From Methanomicrobiales archaeon (GTDB lineage Archaea > Halobacteriota > Methanomicrobia > Methanomicrobiales > Methanospirillaceae), in NCBI GenBank assembly GCA_025350045.1, contig JANXYM010000015.1:1-38028 (forward strand): 38,028 nt of DNA, written 5' to 3'. The notes below the pieces were generated by a model that saw only the letters and a program-made list of their open reading frames with translations, had not been told where the DNA came from and did not search any database. The stretch's first letter is position 1. Every line of letters begins with the position of its first letter. Positions 18,543 through 25,359 of the stretch are shown here, piece by piece. The translations under genes and the position numbers were made by a program.

Positions 18543-20474
18543 ATGTTCTCTCTCCTGTATGTTGATGATGAAGAAGGACTGCTGGACCTTGGCAGGATCT
18601 ACCTTGAACGGGAGGGAGACTTCTCTGTTATCACTCACGATTCAGTGCAAAACGGACTGGCACATCTGGCATCGCATCCTGTCGATCTCATCATCTCTGA
18701 CTACCAGATGCCGGATACCGATGGCCTTGCATTCTTAAAGATCGTGCGGGAAAAATATCCCGATACCCCGTTCATTCTCTTTACCGGCCGGGGGCGCGAG
18801 GAAGTGGTGATCGAGGCGATCAATAACGGGGCGGATTTCTATCTCCAGAAAGGTGGCGATCCCAAAGCCCAGTTTGCCGAGCTCAAACACAAGATACGAA
18901 CCGCGATTGAGCGCAGGAGTGCCGTCAATGCGCTCAGGGAGTCCCAGCAGCGTCTTTCCGATATCATCGACTTCCTGCCAGATGCCACGTTTGCGATTGA
19001 TACGGGGGGACATATCATTGCCTGGAACAAGGCGATTGAGGAGATGACCGGAGTACTTGCATCCGAGGTTCTGGGTAAAGGCGACCAGGAGTATGCATTG
19101 CCGTTTTACGGCATCAGGAGACCGGGGCTGTGCGAGCTGATCTTAAAATCCCCCCGGGAGATCGATGAATACAAGTACTCTCTCATAAGCCAGGAAGGAG
19201 TAGTCCTGATCGCGGAGACCTCAGAGACCCGTCCGAGAGGAAAAATCAGCACTGTCATTGTCAAAGCTTCGCTCCTGTATGACAAAAACGGTAACATTGC
19301 CGGCGCTATTGAGTCCATCCGGGATATCACGGAAAGTAAAAAGGCAGAGTCCGAGCTTCTGGCTGCCTATGAAAAGAACAAGGGACTAATGGATTCTGCA
19401 AACGATGCTATCTTCATCGCCGATATCGAGACCGGTATGCTCATCGATGCGAACAACAAGGCACAGCAGATGATTGGGCGAACACGAGCAGAGATCCAGA
19501 AGATGCACATGGTCGAGATCCACCCGGAACGGGATAAAGAAACGTACAGCAGGTACTTTGACGAGCATGCTTCTGAAGGTTCCGGAGTACAGGAAGAAGT
19601 CATTGTCGATCGCACGGGTCGTGAGATTTCGGTCATTGTGAGCGCAACCCGGCTGGAATTTGGCGGGCGACCGTGCCTTATGGGAATTTTCCATGATGTA
19701 TCCGATATGAAAAACGCACAGGATGCGTTGCGTTTCGCCAACAAAAAACTCAACATGCTGGCCGAGGTTACCCGTCATGACATCCGGAATAAGCTCACCG
19801 TTCTCGGAGGGTACCTTGAACTGATGAGGGATCCACCCCCCGCTATGCAGTACTCCATGTATCTTTCCAAGCTCAAACAAACACTCCTGACGATCAGTGA
19901 AAATATCGAGTTTACCCAGGTATATGAAAATCTGGGTATCACACCCCCGGTGTGGCAGAATGTCCACGATCTTTTCTTCTCCACCTGTGCACAGCTCGAT
20001 ATCAAAAAGATCCGGGTGCAGTCAGATCTCAACGGGCTTGAGATCTATGCAGATCCCCTGCTGGAACGGGTCTTTTTTGACATGGTAGAAAACACCCTGT
20101 TATACGGGGCAGGTGTATCAGTTATCCGGCTGTCTTCCAGAGAAACGCCTGAGGGGATCGTCATCAGTATTGAGGACAACGGTATTGGGATTCCCCCCCA
20201 GGATAAAGAGAGGATCTTTACCAAAGGATTCGGTAAAAACACCGGCTTTGGTCTTTTTCTGGCACAGGAGATCCTCTCAATTACTGCAATTAACTTAAAA
20301 GAGACAGGAGAATATCATCAGGGTGCACGGTTCGAATTTTTTGTTCCCCGAGGCAAGTACCGTTATTCCCCCCATGCTCAGACTGATCGCTGCCATATCT
20401 TTGCCAAAGACCAGGCCTCTCCCCACTCATTCCGGGAAAAGATTTACAGCGGTCTGCAGAACAAGAAAACCTGA
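18543..20474 (+). CDS. Response-regulator/PAS-PAS histidine kinase
   Basis: A 643-residue soluble signalling protein. An N-terminal receiver (residues 1-120) has the acidic pair DDEE, phospho-acceptor Asp53 (IISDYQMPDTDG), LFTGRG and a Lys in YLQKGG. Two PAS domains follow (about 131-255 and 277-395), then the H-box VTRHDIRNKLTVL (His412) and an ATPase domain with VENTLLYG, EDNGIGIPP and GFGLFLAQEIL. The last 40 residues are a polar extension. It has no DNA-binding output. A TATA-like CTATAAAAAA lies roughly 20 nt before the ATG with no Shine-Dalgarno, so it may be leaderless. It could receive phosphate from, or act with, the related kinase at 13831-15000. Confidence 0.93.
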   Translation: MFSLLYVDDEEGLLDLGRIYLEREGDFSVITHDSVQNGLAHLASHPVDLIISDYQMPDTDGLAFLKIVREKYPDTPFILFTGRGREEVVIEAINNGADFYLQKGGDPKAQFAELKHKIRTAIERRSAVNALRESQQRLSDIIDFLPDATFAIDTGGHIIAWNKAIEEMTGVLASEVLGKGDQEYALPFYGIRRPGLCELILKSPREIDEYKYSLISQEGVVLIAETSETRPRGKISTVIVKASLLYDKNGNIAGAIESIRDITESKKAESELLAAYEKNKGLMDSANDAIFIADIETGMLIDANNKAQQMIGRTRAEIQKMHMVEIHPERDKETYSRYFDEHASEGSGVQEEVIVDRTGREISVIVSATRLEFGGRPCLMGIFHDVSDMKNAQDALRFANKKLNMLAEVTRHDIRNKLTVLGGYLELMRDPPPAMQYSMYLSKLKQTLLTISENIEFTQVYENLGITPPVWQNVHDLFFSTCAQLDIKKIRVQSDLNGLEIYADPLLERVFFDMVENTLLYGAGVSVIRLSSRETPEGIVISIEDNGIGIPPQDKERIFTKGFGKNTGFGLFLAQEILSITAINLKETGEYHQGARFEFFVPRGKYRYSPHAQTDRCHIFAKDQASPHSFREKIYSGLQNKKT

Positions 20475-20642
20475 TACCTTTTTTAGCTTCTGGAGAAATC
20501 CGGGTTTCGTGTATACCTTGCCCGCTAAAAAAACCCTGATAAATGGTGTTTTCCTCTCTTCCTCCGAGGGTGAAGAAACCCCAAATGCCCCTTCCTCAAC
20601 CCCTATTTTCTTCTCTTCTCCCCAGAGCCTGTTTTTACCCGC

Positions 20643-21791
20643 CTACAAAAAAGACCGGATTCCTGACAGGATCAGGGGCTTGAGCAGAGGGATCATCCCC
20701 GGGTTGAGCATGAGTTTTTTAATAAGCCTTCCCGGCCGGTCCATATCACCATGCTCAATGATAGCAGCAAGGATGGAAGGTTCTCTGAGGGCCTGAATAA
20801 TGCCGGCAAGCTCTTCTTCACTCATTTTCTGGCGCATGCCAAAGAGCCGGAACCCGAGCTCAAGCTCGCGCCCGAAATCCGCCTGCCACCTCCGCTCGTA
20901 TTCTGCCAGTGCCGGATCATCAAATATACCGTGCTCACAGCATCCGATAGCTGTTGCCGCAGCATGCCGGGCCGAGCGGATACCGGTATAAACTCCCCCA
21001 CCGCTCGTGGGCTTTGCAAATCCCGCTGCATCCCCGACAAACAGGGTTCTGTGGCCATAAGTTCTGGGCATCAGCCCGAGCGGGAGGGTGCCGGTGACCA
21101 GGTGGGTTGTGGAAGCAGCACCGAACTTTTTTATGAGCTCAGCAAACCGTTTCCTGACCCGTGTCTGCCCGCAAAGACCGATCCTGATGCGCCCGGGACC
21201 GGTGGGAATCGACCATGCGAAAAACTCCGGGGAGGCGTCCGGGTAGATCTCCACGAACCGGGGGTCGCAGTCATGGGGTATATCTGCCTGTATGCCGGCA
21301 AGGAACACCTTTGCCCGATCCATACCGTAGAGCCGCGCGATGGTGCTTCTCGGGCCGTCCGCTGCGATCAGGATCTTAAAGGTATGCTCCTCGTGCCCGT
21401 ATGCTCCCCGTGTGAGCACCGTGTTTCCCTCCACGCCATACACGCTTGTCTTCAACCGGTATTCCGCCCCTGCTTCCGCTGCCGATTCAGCCATCTCACG
21501 GTCCACAGCAGCCCGGTCCACGACTACGGCTTTCTGGATCTTTGCATCTATGAGGATCTCGCTGCCCGTCCCGGTGATCACCCGGGCACCCGAGACCCGG
21601 TTCAGTACCGGTCTGTCTGTGATCCGGCACTCTGAAAATGCAGCATTCGATAATAGTCCCGCACACTGCACCGGATAACCGATCGTGCCATGCTCTTCAA
21701 TACAGAGCGTTGAAAGCCCTTGTACTGCGCAGGTCTGTGCCGCGGCACTTCCTGCCGGGCCGGCTCCGACAATTATTACATCGTAAGGCAT
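20643..21791 (-). CDS. Geranylgeranyl-reductase-family FAD oxidoreductase
   Basis: A 382-residue flavoprotein with the N-terminal dinucleotide motif VGAGPAGSAAA (residues about 8-18), the CAGLLS motif near residue 43, a central AADGPRS and the second FAD motif FVGDAAGFAKPTSGGG near residue 250. This is the pattern of geranylgeranyl and digeranylgeranylglycerophospholipid reductases, which saturate archaeal isoprenoid chains. Archaea have several paralogs with other substrates, so lipid reduction is likely but not certain. It lies 44 nt downstream of the HdeD-like gene on the same strand and may share its transcript. Confidence 0.88.
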   Translation of the reverse strand: MPYDVIIVGAGPAGSAAAQTCAVQGLSTLCIEEHGTIGYPVQCAGLLSNAAFSECRITDRPVLNRVSGARVITGTGSEILIDAKIQKAVVVDRAAVDREMAESAAEAGAEYRLKTSVYGVEGNTVLTRGAYGHEEHTFKILIAADGPRSTIARLYGMDRAKVFLAGIQADIPHDCDPRFVEIYPDASPEFFAWSIPTGPGRIRIGLCGQTRVRKRFAELIKKFGAASTTHLVTGTLPLGLMPRTYGHRTLFVGDAAGFAKPTSGGGVYTGIRSARHAAATAIGCCEHGIFDDPALAEYERRWQADFGRELELGFRLFGMRQKMSEEELAGIIQALREPSILAAIIEHGDMDRPGRLIKKLMLNPGMIPLLKPLILSGIRSFL

Positions 21792-21835
21792 GGGGATCGT
21801 AACCGGAGTAAAAAAGGGGAATAATCAGGGTGATG

Positions 21836-22402
21836 TTATTTCTCGTTTATTTTTCTCCATATGCGTTGCCCGGGTTGTTCCCCTGGCGATTCGAAGACCT
21901 CATCCTGGACATACCAGCCCAGCAGGATGGAAAAAAGACCAAAGACGAGGGCAAATGAACCGAGCACGGTCAGGAAGAGATTTTTCGACACTATAGGGAA
22001 ATACCAGATCAACCCTCCCAGGAGCACTCCCCCGGCAATAAACATTCCTGGAATAAGAATATATTTTGTTTTCGGGTGGGTGAGTGCGAGCGTGACATCA
22101 AAGAAACCTGAGTACACGGCGACACCTGTAATGAGCAGGAGGAAGATGATCGCAACGATATAAGGGGCGAAAAAAGAGAACGCACCTATGACAAGGAGAA
22201 CCGCAGACAGGGTGAACCAGAATATTGAGTCGTCACTTTTCGACGTAATGGCAAGCAGCAGGAAACCTGCGATTCCCACAGCGAGCAGTACCCAGAACAG
22301 GGCATAAAAAGTGGCAAGGGTAATATCCGGCACCAGGAGTGCCAGTAGCCCAAAAACAATACCGATCACACCCTGGATGAGGCATGACATTTTTGTATCC
22401 AT
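21836..22402 (-). CDS. HdeD-like (DUF308) membrane protein
   Basis: A 188-residue protein with six hydrophobic segments in three hairpins (about residues 8-50, 60-105 and 115-165), the GIVFGLLALLVPD repeat pattern of HdeD/DUF308 and a polar C-terminal tail. In E. coli HdeD is an acid-stress protein; the archaeal role is unknown. A clear TATA box about 28 nt upstream of the ATG, with no Shine-Dalgarno, points to a leaderless mRNA. The flavoprotein gene follows after 44 nt. Confidence 0.82.
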   Translation of the reverse strand: MDTKMSCLIQGVIGIVFGLLALLVPDITLATFYALFWVLLAVGIAGFLLLAITSKSDDSIFWFTLSAVLLVIGAFSFFAPYIVAIIFLLLITGVAVYSGFFDVTLALTHPKTKYILIPGMFIAGGVLLGGLIWYFPIVSKNLFLTVLGSFALVFGLFSILLGWYVQDEVFESPGEQPGQRIWRKINEK

Positions 22403-22425
22403 AATCAGTCACCAGATCAAATGGG

Positions 22426-22435
22426 AATTTATATG
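22426..22435 (-). promoter_or_regulatory. TATA box of the HdeD-like gene
   Basis: On the minus strand the sequence reads CATATAAATT, centred about 28 nt before the ATG. This is the spacing expected if transcription begins at or next to the start codon. Confidence 0.6.
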
Positions 22436-22508
22436 TCCCGGGGTTATTATTCCTTATAGGTGTTCCGACTACAAAATCTATACTGTTAATTATGCCCTCT
22501 ACAAAAAA

Positions 22509-22739
22509 TTATTCCTGCTCCTGAAAGAAATTAAAGAACCTGATATCCAGTATTTTCTCGATTATGTACAGGATGCCAAAGAACAATACTGCATACAGGA
22601 CAAAGCTGGCAACGAACTTTACCCATCCGTTCAATCCAACAGCAGTGACAATTGCATTTGACAAGGTATCTGCGATGAGGATTGAACAGAGAATGCCGAG
22701 AAAAAAAATCGCCCATTTCCTGACAGTTGACATATCCAT
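22509..22739 (-). CDS. Small two-helix membrane protein of unknown function
   Basis: A 76-residue protein (MDMSTVRKWAIFFLG...) with two hydrophobic segments at about residues 7-27 and 40-63 and an acidic C-terminus (FQEQE). The frame is open 13 codons further upstream, but the ATG at 22737-22739, or the one two codons later, gives a more natural N-terminus just before the first helix. I do not recognise a family. It lies just upstream of the HdeD-like gene on the same strand, with a separate promoter in between. Confidence 0.65.
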   Translation of the reverse strand: MDMSTVRKWAIFFLGILCSILIADTLSNAIVTAVGLNGWVKFVASFVLYAVLFFGILYIIEKILDIRFFNFFQEQE

Positions 22740-22882
22740 GATTAGAATTGGATTCCGGAGTATTAAACATAAAAACACATTTTTCCCGGATCATCTCTCA
22801 ATTGTCCCGGGATCGGGAAGTCCCGCGCTCTCCCCAAGAATAAAAAACTAGGAGCAGGATATACTTCATCTGGAATACTTTT

Positions 22883-24190
22883 ATGGAAGCACGAAGCGAG
22901 CGAAAGGACGGGGTAGTAATCTTTTTTGTATCGGGGCGGCTCGATGCATTCGGGGCCCAGCAGCTGGATACCTGGACCCGTGAGGCACTCCACGATGACG
23001 ACAAGGAACTGGTCGTGGATATGGCAGGTACGGGATACCTGAGCAGCGGGGGATTGAGGGTCTTCAATGCGCTGAAAAGGGAGATGAAGCGCAGGAACGG
23101 GCGGTTTGCGCTTGCGGCTGTCGGGGAATACCCGAAAAAAGTGCTCGACATGGCCGGTTTCTCAACAGTCTTTGATATCTTCCCGACTGCAGACCTTGCG
23201 GTTACCGATATTGCTCACAAACGCAAGAACCCCACCCTTTTCAATGAAATTTTTTACAAGAAGATCATGGGCGAGGGTGTAACGCTTACCGTGGAACCGG
23301 GCTGGATGACCACCCCTCCCGTCCTGCGGGTTCTGGGGGATCTCGACAAGGTACTCTATGCGCAGATTACCCAATCCGATATCAAAATCAGAAAGTTCTC
23401 GGAGATCACCTACTCGCTGGGGCTTGGAGCTCTCGGTGCTGATGTACAGGAGGCTATGCCCCTGATGGGTGAGATGATCACGCTCTACGGGTCAATGGTC
23501 TGGCTTCCGACCGATGGGAATAACACCCCGGATTTCTTAACCCCGCTGGATCCTGAAAGTGATGTCGGGGTCTATACCGGGTTCAATGTCTCGTTAGACG
23601 GTCCGTTCAATGAATATTTTACCCTCGAAACAAGCCTGCCGGACGGGGTGAGTATTTCTGATATCTACAAGACAATATTCTCATCCTCGCAGAACCGGGT
23701 AAAGAATTACCATGGGGTCGTTGCGGTCACCATCTGGGGCGTGCTTGCCGGGCTCTCCAGTTCCGGCCTGAAAAAATCCCCGGTAGCAGGATCAGCTCCC
23801 CCCGGGGGAGTCTCGATCATGGACCCCTCGCAGATTCACGAGTGGATCGCTTCCGACAGCGGCAATTCGCACAAAGGAGAGACCCTGGTGAGTTTCGGTA
23901 TAGGAGTTGATCTCAGCGCCGATCTCTCCTTTTTCCCCGCAGACAAGCTCTCCTCCCTGTTCTACACCAATCCTCTCAACAAAGGTGCGGCTAAAACCAT
24001 GTACCTGCACAATCACGGGGTAGTCTTCAAAAACGTTCCCTACGATGCATCGCTTGACTTAAACACACAGGTAAAAAAAATTGTAACCGATGGAGAATTT
24101 TCCGATATGCGGCACCTTCTGGACAGCACCCGGCTGAGCAAGGCCAAGATCGGCATTGCCTATATTCAGGACATAGTTAAGGAAGCCTGA
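22883..24190 (+). CDS. STAS-domain protein with large unrecognised C-terminal region
   Basis: A 435-residue protein. Residues 1-110 form a STAS domain of the anti-sigma-factor-antagonist type: the segment LVVDMAGTGYLSSGGLRVF carries the phosphorylatable Ser (Ser54/Ser55, equivalent to SpoIIAA Ser58). The remaining 310 residues or so are soluble and alpha/beta-like, with conspicuous segments TYSLGLGALGADVQ, STAS-distant YHGVVAVTIWGVLAG and MYLHNHGVVFKNV. I cannot assign them to a family. A TATA-like GAATAAAAAAC lies at about 22839-22850. The gene converges on the RsbW-like kinase gene with an 8-nt gap, and a second STAS gene is nearby. It is probably phosphorylated by the RsbW-like kinase, by analogy with Bacillus. 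Confidence 0.82.
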   Translation: MEARSERKDGVVIFFVSGRLDAFGAQQLDTWTREALHDDDKELVVDMAGTGYLSSGGLRVFNALKREMKRRNGRFALAAVGEYPKKVLDMAGFSTVFDIFPTADLAVTDIAHKRKNPTLFNEIFYKKIMGEGVTLTVEPGWMTTPPVLRVLGDLDKVLYAQITQSDIKIRKFSEITYSLGLGALGADVQEAMPLMGEMITLYGSMVWLPTDGNNTPDFLTPLDPESDVGVYTGFNVSLDGPFNEYFTLETSLPDGVSISDIYKTIFSSSQNRVKNYHGVVAVTIWGVLAGLSSSGLKKSPVAGSAPPGGVSIMDPSQIHEWIASDSGNSHKGETLVSFGIGVDLSADLSFFPADKLSSLFYTNPLNKGAAKTMYLHNHGVVFKNVPYDASLDLNTQVKKIVTDGEFSDMRHLLDSTRLSKAKIGIAYIQDIVKEA

Positions 24191-24198
24191 TTGTTTCC

Positions 24199-24615
24199 TT
24201 ACGCCTTTCTCTTTTTTACCAGCACCAGGATATTTTTCCCGTCTTCATACCGGTAGACAATGTCGTCCATGACCTGCCGGATCAAAAACACCCCCAGTCC
24301 CCCGATCTTCCGGTCCTCGATGGCATCAGTAATATCGGGTTCCGGTAGCGACAGGGGATTGAACGGCGGGGCGTTATCTTCGATCTGCACCTTGGTAAGC
24401 CCGCGGGTAGTGCAGCAGGTGACCAGGATCTTTCCTGTGCCTTGTGCATACCCGTGCATGATCACATTCGTAATTGCCTCCTCAACTGCAAGCTGGGTAT
24501 CGAGGATCTCCTCATCCGAAAACGCGTGAGCCCGCATCACCTGGTCAAGCGCAAGGGATATCTTGGGGATTGCATGGATATCGGCATCGATCGTGCAGGA
24601 AAAGGATCTCTCCAT
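24199..24615 (-). CDS. RsbW-like serine kinase (GHKL ATPase)
   Basis: A 138-residue single-domain ATPase of the RsbW/SpoIIAB anti-sigma kinase type. It shows the N-box AVEEAITNVIMHGYA (Glu, Asn), the G1-like box EDNAPPFNP, then KIGGLGVFLIRQVMD. In bacteria such kinases phosphorylate STAS proteins and sequester sigma factors. Archaea have none, so the partner here must be something else. Two STAS candidates are encoded alongside. It begins 2 nt after the stop of a short frame resembling the end of a PP2C phosphatase, so the two were probably one operon. Confidence 0.9.
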   Translation of the reverse strand: MERSFSCTIDADIHAIPKISLALDQVMRAHAFSDEEILDTQLAVEEAITNVIMHGYAQGTGKILVTCCTTRGLTKVQIEDNAPPFNPLSLPEPDITDAIEDRKIGGLGVFLIRQVMDDIVYRYEDGKNILVLVKKRKA

Positions 24616-24617
24616 CG

Positions 24618-24794
24618 CTATTTCACCCGTATAACCCTGAGGGTAATGTCGTCCGACAGCGTATAACCCCCGCAGAATATGCGCATGGATTCAGGGATCG
24701 CAGTGACGATCTCCCGCGCAGGGAGTTTCCGGGATGCACGGACACCTGTCCGCGGGAACAGGATCCGCAGGGACGAAAAGATTGTTGCATCCAT
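24618..24794 (-). pseudogene. Remnant resembling the C-terminus of a SpoIIE/RsbU-type PP2C phosphatase
   Basis: A 58-codon frame whose last 35 residues or so (AREIVTAIPESMRIFCGGYTL, then SDDITLRVIRVK) closely resemble the end of SpoIIE-type PP2C phosphatases, which finish in a GG...SDDITLxVIR pattern. The catalytic core with its metal-binding aspartates is absent; the upstream 200 nt show no continuation. It ends 2 nt before the RsbW-like gene, as an intact phosphatase gene of a partner-switching operon would. It could be a decayed gene or a short expressed protein, since it begins with an ATG and a TATA-like A/T stretch lies upstream. Confidence 0.5.
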
Positions 24795-24957
24795 AATTAT
24801 TACGATATTGTGCACGGGTCAACTTAATGGTCACGCCCTGACCGCAAAAATATTTTTACGGTTTTTACTATCAGATCCTTTCCTTTCCCCTGCAATACTG
24901 GAGTTTTTTGCCGGTACTGGTACCAATCATTACGGGATTATCGGGGAATAGCATTAT

Positions 24958-24970
24958 CTTTTAAAAACGC
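24958..24970 (+). promoter_or_regulatory. TATA box of the STAS-MBL-ABC gene group
   Basis: CTTTTAAAAACGC lies about 60 nt before the STAS start codon, so transcription would begin near 24990 and leave a leader of about 35 nt carrying the GGGGGGA ribosome-binding site. The same gap (24795-24957) also serves the minus-strand remnant; I see nothing else there. Confidence 0.45.
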
Positions 24971-25026
24971 CAAAAAAATATCAGGACTATCTCTGGAGTA
25001 AAGCACCAGAAATGGGGGGAAAAAAT

Positions 25027-25359
25027 ATGGAGATTACAACTGCAACCCGCGACGACGCAACCATTCTTTCTGTGGCCGGACGAATCGATACTGCTACTGC
25101 ACCGGCACTCGAACTGGCGATCAACAAGGCTATTGAGGGCGGAACCCGGAGGATCCTGCTCAATTTTGCCGGAGTTACCTATATCAGCAGCGGTGGCCTG
25201 CGGGTGCTGCTGGCAACCGCAAAGAAACTCAAGAATCCCGGTGACAAGTATGCCCTCTGTTCTCTGGCAGCAGAAGTGAACAAGATCTTAAAACTTGCCG
25301 GGTTCACCACCATCTTCTCTATCTATCCTTCCGAGGGCGAAGCGCTTGCCGGGTGGTAA
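25027..25359 (+). CDS. Stand-alone STAS protein (anti-sigma-factor-antagonist-like)
   Basis: A 110-residue single STAS domain. The segment RILLNFAGVTYISSGGLRVLL holds Ser54/Ser55, the position phosphorylated in SpoIIAA and RsbV, followed by KILKLAGFTTIFSIYPS, which is typical of the family's last helix. The ATG at 25027 is preferred because GGGGGGA precedes it; an in-frame ATG at 25012 is possible. Its 3' end overlaps the probable start of the MBL-fold gene, so the two are likely made together. It is expected to be a substrate of the RsbW-like kinase encoded divergently. Confidence 0.9.
   Translation: MEITTATRDDATILSVAGRIDTATAPALELAINKAIEGGTRRILLNFAGVTYISSGGLRVLLATAKKLKNPGDKYALCSLAAEVNKILKLAGFTTIFSIYPSEGEALAGW

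Noticed and set aside
20751-21635. Plus-strand frame of 294 codons
   Set aside because: Antisense to the geranylgeranyl-reductase-family gene, whose FAD motifs are intact.
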